The notes: generated by a model not told the origin, from the sequence alone. 64,000 nucleotides of DNA from Bacillus sp. SORGH_AS_0510 (GCF_030818775.1 NZ_JAUTAU010000001.1:1120001-1184000), one strand, 5' to 3'; positions 10,301 to 17,946 are shown, counted from the first letter of the stretch. Numbers and translations are program-made.

Positions 10301-10743
10301 GCCTGACGAACACCGGAGGCTCCGCTGATGCCGTCTGTGATTAATAGTTCAGGTGACAGCCATTCCTTTATGTAAGGCTCGATTGTACTGCGGTTTTGTA
10401 GTAAGCCTCCAATTTCTGGATTGGACAGGAGGACAAATTCTTTGTTAGGGTCGAGCCCGATGCCTTTATATTTTTTATTGCGGTCATATTCATTGGTTTC
10501 AAATGCTAGGAATTCGATGTTGTTTGGTTTTTCTTTTTTCTTCTTGGATAGCGGATCTTGAGGAAGTTTGAAACGGCGGTTGACTTGGTATTTAAGTCGT
10601 AACAGGGCATCAATTCCGGTGCCCCCTAAACCGATGACCAGCATCGGATTGTCGATTGTATCAACACGGATCTTTTCTGAGATAATGCCTCCACCTAAGG
10701 AAACATCCAACTGCTGAATATGCTCTCTCACACTAGCTTTCAT
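7351..10743 (-). CDS. Tubulin/FtsZ-like GTPase (Tubulin_2-type), 1130 aa
   Basis: ATG at 10743 behind GGGAGGAA. The N-terminus carries two hallmarks of the tubulin/FtsZ fold: a nucleotide-binding loop MLVIGLGGTGIDALLRLK (GLGGTG at 38-43) and the signature loop GLSGGTGSG at 186-194, followed by helix CYLDIAYITRGIM. At 1130 aa it is far longer than FtsZ (about 380 aa). The additional ~700 residues are mostly helical with coiled-coil character (for example residues about 530-600 and 930-1120). This fits the tubulin-like family in which the GTPase domain is fused to a long helical region. It may polymerise or act as a non-polymerising GTP switch; neither can be decided from sequence. It lies between a secreted VWA gene (112-bp gap containing a hairpin) and the orphan gene. 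Confidence 0.85.
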   Translation of the reverse strand: MKASVREHIQQLDVSLGGGIISEKIRVDTIDNPMLVIGLGGTGIDALLRLKYQVNRRFKLPQDPLSKKKKEKPNNIEFLAFETNEYDRNKKYKGIGLDPNKEFVLLSNPEIGGLLQNRSTIEPYIKEWLSPELLITDGISGASGVRQAGRLLLFTKINQVVQTIERKIEAVLEGTSKRLYVFILTGLSGGTGSGCYLDIAYITRGIMERKFGATGVDKVSMLGYLFTPDVNLSKRGLSSHTVEYIEKNGYAALKELDYWMNCDERNERFKMKYGSLLDVNSPMPPFNLCHLISGTNLEGKWLENAYDYCMNVTAENITNFMANEEKQSGEEFAIHDYISNIRTNIAQMPKPYAANYQYNIIGASMAEIPLEEMTTYVGYKLFEKMNSMFDTNPDQTDVEQFAEKLRIDPDSVHQRFNERVPEPLSGFENSDRFSYNNVIKTSVINLDEELDREFLLKAKEQYRKCKKQVPGEIMEEFRRHIERLFLHPKKGPIYASRLIYSNDGFCLLKTLQAYVEGLRDRLERLPRAIQSEQEYAYNKLEDARSAFISKDRKKNAYIEAKLNEFYARAEKARIEEMIEFYEDLYALLGSQNNKIYEVYKEILETLKGIFQKNADILVDGEEVKRDHDVTYYWHLVSVPDVAREIQRMFDSKDGELLVQQWAEMLLEKSTYWVKESDIDVVGTVSEFLTDQFGELITKSMEDFLRLKYGDDQPIDKIIEDKIAARLDRDALPVFHLANSNGQLHFPQWGFVSVPVKAPNIFNGIKNFERHSLSHSRFTIKESELKNRIFWLNTKNGIPLFAYSPLTNYETQYEKTILEKEGVGRHLVQTAKENWAYLPSPIPERSWGDTYRNERVMQYNAGIRILFDQAKVYGSITEKNAEQNTSARFQCHFTKEINLPELFASNDVNPNQLDKASLGNVKQVLRVLKDMFAGNMESAGSSDIFGSTTEELAKENFIRSPKLIEKIKLEVQKYRLIEEKISEMEQYIASQKDKEASMNQFIQAVYTKTIKKRGALYVYDKEIEEDAWEPFVNLMKTTKFVDYQIYQAFKALSPKQLDQLEKKSERRSHELISQENATELITALEEMAATYKREKEDLDYEYKDFANGEELYSFYKEMMIKVTDMLRQLKS

Positions 10744-10816
10744 GCAAAAATTCCTCCCTGGCTGAAAATAGAACTACCTATATAGACGGAAAATAACACC
10801 AAAAGATTCAAAAATT

Positions 10817-10847
10817 GGTGTCAGGCATTCATTTGGTGCCTGACACC
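10817..10847 (-). terminator. Hairpin between secreted VWA and tubulin-like genes (possible attenuator)
   Basis: GGTGTCAGGCA at 10817-10827 pairs perfectly with TGCCTGACACC at 10837-10847 around a 9-base loop. Read leftward (the transcribed direction) the stem is followed by AATTTTTG, so partial termination or attenuation after the VWA gene is possible. The same 13-base word GGTGTCAGGCACC recurs inside the gene at 13925-15709, so it may be a mobile or over-represented short repeat. Confidence 0.5.
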
Positions 10848-10855
10848 CGCGATAT

Positions 10856-12631
10856 TTAGCTGATGTATTCAATGTAGATGGATTTGTTTATTTTTTTTAG
10901 GACGATTCGCAGGCGGTCGTTTCGTTTGATGTCTCGGCCTTTTTTTGCATCGATGGCGCGGCCGCCTTTTTCGATTGAACAGTCTGAGTTGTTAATAAGC
11001 AGGAGGGAATCCCCGGCTGCAGGCTTGAATAGGATTTGATTCGTTTCCGCAAATTCAGGTGACAGGGATAAAAGCTGATGGAGGCGGAATTTGCCTTTAA
11101 ATCCCTTCAACTTTTTATACTGCGGATTGGTCCGTTCACCCGTATCTTCATCTTTAATCTCAACCACGATCTGACCGCTGAACCCACGATTTGCCTGCTT
11201 CAATCTGGCAATCAAAATAAACGCCAGTGCCACGAGCAAGAGAGCTCCGAGAAGACCAAGTATTACAGAAACCCATGGGAACGGTTTTTCCTTTTCCATA
11301 GGGCTTGGCTTCGATACAGCAGGCACTGCAGCCGATTGTTGCACAGCCAACTTTTGCGGTGCCGTTTCGCGGAAGAAGCTATTGTCCTCAGCCTTCACTA
11401 CTACCTCATAGTTAGCAGAGCTTCCCAGCTTAAACTGACCAGTAAATCCTTTCTCACCGGCAGGTAAATTCACTTCCTCCGTTTTCCCTTTATCGAGGTC
11501 CTTCACATAGAGTGTTGCTTTCATAGATTGATAGATGTTTTTATCAGCAATAGCTGTCCCGTTGTCCTCAAAGAATGCTCCAATTTTTACGGTTTCACCC
11601 GCCTTATAGCTTTGCTTGGCAAGCGGCGTCAGTTTTAGCTGTAAATCATAGTTAAAAACAAGATTAATATCGATTTTATCCTGTGGGACCCCTTTTACCT
11701 TCAGTTTCCAATCACCTTGCTGTGGCTTCAATAGTTTGACCATTGAATAGGTTTTGGATTTAGACAGCAGTACCTGGTCTGAGGGAATCGCAAGTTCTTT
11801 TCCGGAAGGGTCAAGCAGCTTGACTTCAACTGGCTGGCTTGAGATTAAAGAGATATTTGCTTCTAAGACATTCTCATTAGGGACATTAATTTTAATATCT
11901 TGATAGTCTCCATTTGCCACTAATTGATTCACAGGAACGATTTTCAGCTTCAAATGGTTAGCGAAGATTGTGCTTAGGATTCCAGGGAGCTGATCGGCAG
12001 AGCTTGCTTCGAAAAACTTCCCATTTGTACTTTTGGCAACATTAGATAGAACGTTTTTATTTAGCTTTCCATTGGCATTTAATCCAATTGTATAGATAGG
12101 ATATCCCTTAGTCTTGGCAGCGGAAACGGCTTGAGTAAGGGCCTCATCTGCCTGTTTCACTGTCTTAGATTTCTTTGGGTCGAGCTCATTATTGCCATCG
12201 GCAAGTAATACAATGAGAGGGAAGTAATGATCTTCATGACTCGAATCTAACACCTTTACAGCTTCCTTCACCCCGGAAGATATATCTGTATAGGTGTATT
12301 TTTCAAGGGAGTCGATAAATTCCTTCAGGTCCTTCTTGTCCTGTTCGGAGTGGATTTTAACCAGTGCCTTTTCCCGCATGACCTCATCCGCATAGGAAAT
12401 TGCCCCAATCTTATCCCCGTTGAAGGAGGCCATATCAATAAACATCTTCATCGCTTCACTACTAATATTATTGGGATCGCTGCTTTTCATTGAATTACTC
12501 ACATCGACTACCAGCATGCCTTCAATCCGCGAAGTGGAAGATAACGGTCCTGCAGCCCGTGCATGAAAAAAATCGATATTGCTTAAAAGAAATGTGACCA
12601 CTATCAAACTACTAATCCATTTTTTAATCAT
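10856..12631 (-). CDS. Secreted, membrane-anchored VWA domain protein
   Basis: 591 aa, ATG at 12631 behind GGGGG. A signal peptide (residues about 1-27, ending near ARAAG) leads into a VWA domain with MIDAS motif DVSNS (D43, S45, S47), YTDISSG and LLADGNNE. A middle beta-rich region (about 230-440) with two Ig-like or extracellular repeats follows. A single transmembrane helix lies near residues 458-482. The ~110-residue C-terminal tail would be cytoplasmic (topology inferred); it contains short strand-like segments (GQIVVEIKDEDTG, LLLINNSDCSIEKG, RLRIVLKKI) that might form an FHA-like or ubiquitin-like fold. It is the first gene of the leftward operon, so an extracellular sensing module could be tied to the intracellular tubulin/GTPase components. 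The sensing role is inference. Confidence 0.82.
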   Translation of the reverse strand: MIKKWISSLIVVTFLLSNIDFFHARAAGPLSSTSRIEGMLVVDVSNSMKSSDPNNISSEAMKMFIDMASFNGDKIGAISYADEVMREKALVKIHSEQDKKDLKEFIDSLEKYTYTDISSGVKEAVKVLDSSHEDHYFPLIVLLADGNNELDPKKSKTVKQADEALTQAVSAAKTKGYPIYTIGLNANGKLNKNVLSNVAKSTNGKFFEASSADQLPGILSTIFANHLKLKIVPVNQLVANGDYQDIKINVPNENVLEANISLISSQPVEVKLLDPSGKELAIPSDQVLLSKSKTYSMVKLLKPQQGDWKLKVKGVPQDKIDINLVFNYDLQLKLTPLAKQSYKAGETVKIGAFFEDNGTAIADKNIYQSMKATLYVKDLDKGKTEEVNLPAGEKGFTGQFKLGSSANYEVVVKAEDNSFFRETAPQKLAVQQSAAVPAVSKPSPMEKEKPFPWVSVILGLLGALLLVALAFILIARLKQANRGFSGQIVVEIKDEDTGERTNPQYKKLKGFKGKFRLHQLLSLSPEFAETNQILFKPAAGDSLLLINNSDCSIEKGGRAIDAKKGRDIKRNDRLRIVLKKINKSIYIEYIS

Positions 12632-12833
12632 TTGATGTAACCCCCAACTAGCAGTTTCTAATTAATAATTTACAAAAACAAGAAATACAAACTTATTTTA
12701 CCATCTAGCCTACACTACCCCCAAACAATATTCGGTAGAATTATAAAAATTTTCCTATTATAATATAAAATAATGCATTTTCTGGAAAAAACAGTAGTAA
12801 TGTGTAAATACCAATCCGAAAAGGGGAAGTAGA
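12632..12833. promoter_or_regulatory. Divergent promoter region of the VWA/tubulin/GTPase cluster
   Basis: This 202-bp AT-rich gap separates the leftward operon from the rightward trio and must hold both promoters. A TATAAT hexamer is visible on the + strand around 12756-12761, within an AT-rich tract, but I cannot assign a convincing -35. No strong operator-like palindrome is seen. Confidence 0.45.
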
Positions 12834-12983
12834 ATGTATAGCATTGTGTTCACTAGTGTTCTAGTTTTGATCCTGATCTGGAAAACCTATAAGTTATTTA
12901 AAAATAAGAGGAACAGCGGTCACTATGATGATTTAGACCAAGAGATGGTGATCATGCTCAACGAGGGTGAGTCAATTGGCTAA
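12834..12983 (+). CDS. 49-aa single-pass membrane peptide
   Basis: ATG at 12834 has AAGGGGAAG 5-13 bases upstream. The frame encodes 49 residues: an N-terminal hydrophobic helix (IVFTSVLVLILIW) followed by a basic stretch (KTYKLFKNKRN) and an acidic tail. Its end overlaps the start region of the next gene, consistent with translational coupling. It is the first gene of the rightward trio of the VWA/tubulin cluster. Function unknown; small membrane adaptor or regulator is a guess. Confidence 0.6.
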   Translation: MYSIVFTSVLVLILIWKTYKLFKNKRNSGHYDDLDQEMVIMLNEGESIG

Positions 12984-13932
12984 ACAGGCAGTTCAGTTTT
13001 CCAAGAAGAAACGTACGCAATACCGCTTTCAAAAACTGAAAATGTGTAAGAAGTGCAATCGTTACACGGTTTTAAAGGATGATATCTGTCCAGCATGTGG
13101 CACTCCTTTTATTGGGATTGAGAATCTTGTTAAAGCCATATTAAAAAACAAGCTATTTACAGAAGCGACATGGATTCTAATCGTTGTCAGTATTGGGATT
13201 GTAGCAGCACCGACAATGAAAACTCTCTATTTCTCCTTAGTTACAGGATTGATTTTTGTCGTTAGCTACGTGATGTTATCATCTCTATTTTTGAAAAGTG
13301 AGTATTTTACCCAGCTAAAAACCTTGCTTCGGGCCGATTTAAAAAAGATTGCAGCAGGTATTCAAGTGGACAGTAATCTCGCAAAGATGGATGTCAAAGA
13401 GAATAGACTCGCCGATGCCTATGAAAAACTCCGTGAAATTGGCGATTTTATTTATAATGACGAGATGAAGAGCCGGCGTGTCATGACTCTAAATGAGATT
13501 GTCCTCCGTAGGGATATGGAGCTGGAGCTTGAACCGCTTATCCCTTCATCATATGACAAGGATTTTGTGAAATATGCACTTGAGGTGGTAAAAATCAACC
13601 GTTCACTAATGACGAAGAAGGGCATCGCCTATTTTATTCACTATCGAGAGGCCGTCATCAGGGACTTTGGAATGGATTCACTGATGTCCGTTGCAGGCAC
13701 AGTGTTACGGATGAAACTCTATATCCAAGAATTTCAACCGTTCATTGAGGAGTTCCTTGAGTATTTTCCTAAGGAGAGAATTCTTCGATTATGCAGTATC
13801 CTGCAGGCCCATCCTGAAGTAGACTGGGGCAGTCTAGAGGACCAAACCAAGCGTCTCATCTACATGAAATATCCGTTTGATCCTGATTTCAAGCGGTTTG
13901 CTTATGAAGAAGGAGTCGTAAGTCATGTCTAA
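12976..13932 (+). CDS. Zinc-ribbon membrane protein of the tubulin/VWA cluster
   Basis: 318 aa from TTG at 12976, served by GAGGGTGAG; an in-frame GTG at 12967 would consume that site. An N-terminal zinc ribbon (CKKCNRYTVLKDDICPACG, two CxxC pairs) is followed by two adjacent transmembrane helices (TWILIVVSIGIVAAP and a second through YVMLSSLF), then a mainly helical ~200-residue cytoplasmic domain with no family I recognise. It overlaps the 49-aa peptide gene upstream and the next gene by 8 bp (13925-13932). A zinc ribbon also occurs in the GTPase of the divergent operon, which suggests related docking modules. Membrane location is clear; the function is inferred only from context. Confidence 0.72.
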   Translation: MAKQAVQFSKKKRTQYRFQKLKMCKKCNRYTVLKDDICPACGTPFIGIENLVKAILKNKLFTEATWILIVVSIGIVAAPTMKTLYFSLVTGLIFVVSYVMLSSLFLKSEYFTQLKTLLRADLKKIAAGIQVDSNLAKMDVKENRLADAYEKLREIGDFIYNDEMKSRRVMTLNEIVLRRDMELELEPLIPSSYDKDFVKYALEVVKINRSLMTKKGIAYFIHYREAVIRDFGMDSLMSVAGTVLRMKLYIQEFQPFIEEFLEYFPKERILRLCSILQAHPEVDWGSLEDQTKRLIYMKYPFDPDFKRFAYEEGVVSHV

Positions 13933-15709
13933 ATCAACCGTTTATAAAAAAGTAAATCGATCGCGAAATTTCTACCTCTTCCTACTTATTTGTCTCCTGG
14001 TCCTTGTGGGAGGAAAAATCATTCTGGCCCATGAAAAAATGAATACCTATGAGGAAGCTATCCGATTATATCAATCAGGTGAATTGGTCGCTGCCGAGAA
14101 GAAGTTCCGGGCAGCAAAGTTAAATCTTTCCGTTTCTGATCACAACCAAGATATCAATCGGAAGCTCTCCATTCTCTCACCTATTCGTGAAATTATGGAG
14201 GATCTAGATGAAAAGGCAGTCAGCTACTATGAGGATATGGAGTTGGACCGCCTCGTTGATATGTACGACCGATGGAAAACCCAAAAACAAAAGTGGGTGT
14301 CAGGCACCAGCATTCAGAAGGACATGTATGGGGAGATGATTGCCCTTACTAAGCTGGATCAAGATATGAAGGGCTATTTCTCTTCAATCAAGAAGACTTA
14401 TTTAACCAAGTTACAAAATGAGGTTACTCTTAATCAAACAGCGGAGGAACAGATTTATACCAATCTAAGGAAGATTCCTAGTGAATACTACGGTGGGGAT
14501 GTTGCTAAGTCCAAAGAGCTGACAACCTCGTTCCAAGCGTATTATGCTACCAGAATAAACAAACTAATAGATGCGGGTGCGCCTGTTATTGATATGGTAA
14601 ATGAGGGGAATCGACAATTCGTCATGCTATCAAGATTCTCGATTGATACAGCCTGGCTGAAGAAAGCACTAGATGCCCATTTGCTTAAGGTTCTTACCGA
14701 AGCAATGGAAAAAAAGGATTATGGTACGTTTGCTGAACAGGCAAACAGTACGAACAAATTATCAGCAAATATGAAGGATGCTAAAGTTCTGGCTTATATA
14801 GAACGATCGAAGACTGCCCTACTCTCTAAAGCAGGTAAATTGATGGCGAGCAACAAATATGAAGAGGCGATTAACATCTATGAAGCTCTTAGACCTTTGG
14901 AAAATACGGAGGACCTGATTACGAAGGCCAATCTTGCCTGGGATCAGTACGATCCGATACGAGTCTTAAAGCGGCTGTATCCAGAAAAGGAGTTTCCTAA
15001 TTTCGTGAGCGCAAGAAATAAATGGGGGGCAGATATTGTTGTTGCTGCCATATCTAAAGATGGGAAAATTTATTTTGGCAGACTAAAGGGGCAAGAACCA
15101 ATGATGGTGACGGAAGGGGGACTCAGTGAACCACCCGTGATCAACAAGCTAAGCTTTCAAAGCAACTATAGTACATCGGATAGTCCAGTCATCTTTATCG
15201 ATGCCAAGTCATCTGAAAGAAAGCATCATTACCTGGCCTATGAGGTGAGGACAGACTCAATTAACCCAATTTTAGATGTGCAAGCGGACAATTTAACGGT
15301 TGAAGCAAAACAGGTGATATTACTGGAAAATCCGATTGGGCAAGGAGCTGGGGAGCTGGCTTACTATGAACCTGGGATCAAAGGGGAATATCAATTTAGT
15401 AAAATTAAAGTAGACTATGTGGAAATTCAAGTTGGCGATGTTGCGAACTATTTTGGAAAAAAAGTGCGCTTTACGGCATATGCGGCAGCCAAGACAAGCA
15501 GCGGTGCTGCACTCGTCACACTTTCAGAAGGCTACAATTACAGTACTGGTAAGTATGATAAATCATATTTGTTATTAAAGGGGTCTGAGAATTTTACCAT
15601 CTATACGAATTATACCGTCATTGGTATGTTTAACAGTTACACAACGTTCACCAACGAAAACGGAGAACAAGTTCGCGTCCCCGTTTTCCAAGTGGAAAAA
15701 GTGGAATAG
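13925..15709 (+). CDS. Single-pass membrane protein with helical repeat and C-terminal beta domain
   Basis: 594 aa. One transmembrane helix at about residues 14-34 (YLFLLICLLVLVGGKIILA) follows a short basic N-terminus, so most of the protein is probably extracytoplasmic. Residues about 40-330 are helical, with TPR-like pairs (YEEAIRLYQSGELVAAEKKF; KYEEAINIYEALRPLENTED). The C-terminal ~250 residues are beta-rich (KIYFGRLKG, VRFTAYAAAK, NFTIYTNYTVIG). It overlaps the zinc-ribbon gene by 8 bp and ends before a strong bidirectional terminator. The short repeat word GGTGTCAGGCACC is embedded in frame at 14296-14308 (coding VSGT). No enzyme motif seen; a sensor or scaffold opposite the VWA proteins is a reasonable guess. 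Confidence 0.7.
   Translation: MSKSTVYKKVNRSRNFYLFLLICLLVLVGGKIILAHEKMNTYEEAIRLYQSGELVAAEKKFRAAKLNLSVSDHNQDINRKLSILSPIREIMEDLDEKAVSYYEDMELDRLVDMYDRWKTQKQKWVSGTSIQKDMYGEMIALTKLDQDMKGYFSSIKKTYLTKLQNEVTLNQTAEEQIYTNLRKIPSEYYGGDVAKSKELTTSFQAYYATRINKLIDAGAPVIDMVNEGNRQFVMLSRFSIDTAWLKKALDAHLLKVLTEAMEKKDYGTFAEQANSTNKLSANMKDAKVLAYIERSKTALLSKAGKLMASNKYEEAINIYEALRPLENTEDLITKANLAWDQYDPIRVLKRLYPEKEFPNFVSARNKWGADIVVAAISKDGKIYFGRLKGQEPMMVTEGGLSEPPVINKLSFQSNYSTSDSPVIFIDAKSSERKHHYLAYEVRTDSINPILDVQADNLTVEAKQVILLENPIGQGAGELAYYEPGIKGEYQFSKIKVDYVEIQVGDVANYFGKKVRFTAYAAAKTSSGAALVTLSEGYNYSTGKYDKSYLLLKGSENFTIYTNYTVIGMFNSYTTFTNENGEQVRVPVFQVEKVE
14296..14308. repeat. In-frame copy of the GGTGTCAGGCACC short repeat
   Basis: Thirteen bases identical to the arm found in the hairpin at 10817-10847. 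It is located inside a coding region and read as part of VSGTS. Confidence 0.55.
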
Positions 15710-15717
15710 AAAATAAA

Positions 15718-15751
15718 GGGGCAGACTCACAGGTATTAGTGGGCCTGCCCC
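15718..15751. terminator. Bidirectional terminator
   Basis: GGGGCAGACTCAC (15718-15730) pairs with GTGGGCCTGCCCC (15739-15751) with two wobbles. It separates two convergent genes and is followed by a T-rich stretch in + and preceded by an A-rich stretch. Confidence 0.8.
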
Positions 15752-15756
15752 TTCTG

Positions 15757-16056
15757 TTATTCTTTACTAGAGAGTGGAATAAACCGATTAAAAATACCGA
15801 CCGATGTAACTTCGCCCATTCCTACCTTGGAAAAGTCTGTTTTATAAATTGTGAAAATAAAATAATCCTCTTGTGTGGTGCCCATATCAAAAATCGATTC
15901 TCCCGCCACAGAGAGGACTCCTTTTTGCAGCAGATTTGAAGATTGGTCCATTGCCTTGTGGTTCAGCCAGTCCACATATTCCGAACGGGTAGGATTGGTT
16001 TCGGATAACACATAAATCACCACAATGAAAAGAATGATGGAAACAAGTCGTTTCAT
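15757..16056 (-). CDS. Small exported protein, DUF4359-like
   Basis: 99 aa, ATG at 16056 behind AGGAG. A hydrophobic N-terminal helix (VSIILFIVVIYVLS) acts as signal or anchor. The TNPTRSEYVDWLNHKAM motif and the compact following domain (GVLSVAGESIFD, YFIFTIYKTDF) resemble small Bacillus exported proteins of the DUF4359 type as I remember them. Stand-alone gene convergent with the cluster to its left. Function unknown. Confidence 0.65.
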   Translation of the reverse strand: MKRLVSIILFIVVIYVLSETNPTRSEYVDWLNHKAMDQSSNLLQKGVLSVAGESIFDMGTTQEDYFIFTIYKTDFSKVGMGEVTSVGIFNRFIPLSSKE

Positions 16057-16268
16057 TTAACAATCTCCTATTCTTTTAGAAAATACTGTAAATTTTTATA
16101 GTGATAAGTATAAAATGGAAAAATGTTTTTGTAAACAACCCCTATGCAGCTTCCAATAGGGAGGATTTGTAGAAACAGATAAGAAAATGGAAAGAACATT
16201 GTGGTGATATTTGGCTATCGATATGTTAAATTATTACTATTATACTCTCAAATTAAAGGAGACAAACC

Positions 16269-16364
16269 GTGTCGAGAAAAAAGAAATGGATCGTTGCCTG
16301 TTTCCTTTTCCTGCTCTTTTTAAATGGGTTTGGGATACTAGCAGTAAACCTTTTAGGGAAGTAG
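16269..16364 (+). CDS. 31-aa membrane peptide upstream of the CPBP protease
   Basis: GTG at 16269 has AAAGGAG at good spacing. The frame encodes a basic N-terminus (SRKKK), one transmembrane helix (VACFLFLLFLNGFGILAV) and a stop (TAG 16362-16364) that abuts the ATG of the next gene. Leader or coupling peptide for the CPBP gene, or a small membrane protein in its own right. The site and adjacency are seen; the function is not known. Confidence 0.5.
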   Translation: MSRKKKWIVACFLFLLFLNGFGILAVNLLGK

Positions 16365-17297
16365 ATGGACACAACAAATTTAGAGGCAGGGAATGACGTT
16401 ATGATACCTAATTTAGCCAAACCGATTTCGAAAAAACTCCTTTTTGCCATGCTCATTGTAACCATCGGTGCCGAGGTTCTACTCTATCTATCCCGATACA
16501 GCTATATGGCCAGCTCGTTGTATGACGGGATGATGGTAGGTTCTTTTTTTATCGGTTGGAAGTTGTTTAAACGTCTCAGCAGCCCGCAGGATTCTCCTAA
16601 GCGTCCGCGACAGGTGATAATGCAATTTTCAGGTGCCTTCCTTATTTTCTTCCTTGGAAGCACGGTGATCAATATTTACTCTAGTAATACCTTTTTGGAA
16701 TTTAACGATGATTATGATCAATACGTGCAGGATTATACGGAATCCCAAGCATATGAACCAGACATTGAAGAAGCTCCGATCGACCATGTGTGGTCCTTTT
16801 TCGATAAAGTCGATACGATTGGCTCGGATATATATGCCGATACGCTCGCCGGTTTAGAAGAAGTATGGCGGCTGGCCTATATGATTCTTATACTGATCGT
16901 TTTTCGGAAGCTCTTTCCTAAGCGGTGGGAAAGCGGGAGAAGGGACGTGTTCCTCATGCTTGCGCTTTTCCTAACTTCCATTTTATTTGGCATCGATCAC
17001 ACCTTAGATACAGAGCAGCCATGGTCGATTCGGATCGGAGCGATTGTAACCTTCGCGAACATGGGGCTGTTGTTCGGCATAATTTTATTATGGACCCGCA
17101 ACCTTTGGGTAACGGTTCTTGTTCACTCTCTTTACGATATAACAGCCACGCTTTCTTGGTACTATATCGATTATGCGGTTGAATATTTTGCACTAGGTTG
17201 TTTCATTCTTTACCTCATTCTTTTTACCTTAGAAAAATTACAGCAAAAACGTGTTCGGAAGGAAATGGGTGCTGTGGATCTGGCACAGGGTTCATAA
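16365..17297 (+). CDS. CPBP-family intramembrane metalloprotease
   Basis: 310 aa with about eight hydrophobic segments. The three CPBP (CAAX protease/bacteriocin-processing) motifs are recognisable: EEVWR (ExxxR-type) near residue 165, FGIDH (FxxxH) near 207 and HSLYD near 249. Active-site residues are therefore in place. Family members process prenyl-type or small peptide substrates in the membrane, including bacteriocin immunity functions. An internal ATG at 16401 with AGGGA upstream is an alternative start (298 aa). The preceding 31-aa membrane peptide ends exactly at this start, so the two are co-translated. The substrate is unknown. Confidence 0.75.
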   Translation: MDTTNLEAGNDVMIPNLAKPISKKLLFAMLIVTIGAEVLLYLSRYSYMASSLYDGMMVGSFFIGWKLFKRLSSPQDSPKRPRQVIMQFSGAFLIFFLGSTVINIYSSNTFLEFNDDYDQYVQDYTESQAYEPDIEEAPIDHVWSFFDKVDTIGSDIYADTLAGLEEVWRLAYMILILIVFRKLFPKRWESGRRDVFLMLALFLTSILFGIDHTLDTEQPWSIRIGAIVTFANMGLLFGIILLWTRNLWVTVLVHSLYDITATLSWYYIDYAVEYFALGCFILYLILFTLEKLQQKRVRKEMGAVDLAQGS

Positions 17298-17300
17298 AAA

Positions 17301-17337
17301 AAGTAAGGCAGTAACCTTTTGGGTTACTGCCTTACTT
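17301..17337. terminator. Bidirectional terminator
   Basis: AAGTAAGGCAGTAACC (17301-17316) and GGGTTACTGCCTTACTT (17321-17337) form a long perfect stem with flanking A and T runs, between convergent genes. Confidence 0.9.
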
Positions 17338-17340
17338 TTT

Positions 17341-17946
17341 CTAAAAATGATAACGATAAGTCTTAGTATCCACCCAATACTCAATCGTTCCATCCTCTTG
17401 CTCTATGTATTTGATTTTTTCTCTATCAAAAGCAGTGGTTAATCTTTCCGCCGCCAGCCCTTGGGAAACCTTTAATTTCAATAACGCTTTATTAACTTGG
17501 AAGGTGTCTCTATGGGGTGTTTCAGCTAGATAGGTGATCAAGTCTAACCGATGCTGCATCACATCAAGCAGGTATTGTTTATGTATACGTAATTCAGCAG
17601 GTGCCTTTAATTTCTTCACTTTCTGCACAAGCACCGCTTGCTTCTCACTAGCTTGCTTTAGACTAGCGGAATCTTGTTCTATAGCCCCATTTAATAGATT
17701 TGAGCTTTGATTATAATAGGCTTGTTCCATTTTTAAATAGGATACAATCTCATCTTGGGATGTTGAAAATAGGTCTTGTAGTATAAAAATACTAATAAAG
17801 AATGCGAAAATTACGCCCATCATATAAAACCATTTTCTCCTATGACTTTTTAGTGGAGAAGGTTCTTCATCTTTGGGTTGGAGAGGTGCCTTTAACTGCA
17901 GCTCCTCCAGTTCTTGCTTTACTTTTCGTTGTGCGGGAGTCAGCAT
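17341..17946 (-). CDS. Single-pass membrane protein of unknown function
   Basis: 201 aa, ATG at 17946 behind GGAGGG. A charged cytoplasmic N-terminus (about 38 residues, Pro/Glu-rich) is followed by one transmembrane helix (WFYMMGVIFAFFISIFIL) and a helical extracytoplasmic domain with possible coiled coil (LKQASEKQAVLVQKVKKLKA) and a small tail (TIEYWVDTKTYRY). I do not recognise the family. Stand-alone gene. Confidence 0.65.
   Translation of the reverse strand: MLTPAQRKVKQELEELQLKAPLQPKDEEPSPLKSHRRKWFYMMGVIFAFFISIFILQDLFSTSQDEIVSYLKMEQAYYNQSSNLLNGAIEQDSASLKQASEKQAVLVQKVKKLKAPAELRIHKQYLLDVMQHRLDLITYLAETPHRDTFQVNKALLKLKVSQGLAAERLTTAFDREKIKYIEQEDGTIEYWVDTKTYRYHF

Noticed and set aside
10744..10855. 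Separate small gene between the VWA and tubulin-like genes
   Set aside because: No open frame with a ribosome site; the region holds only the hairpin and leader.
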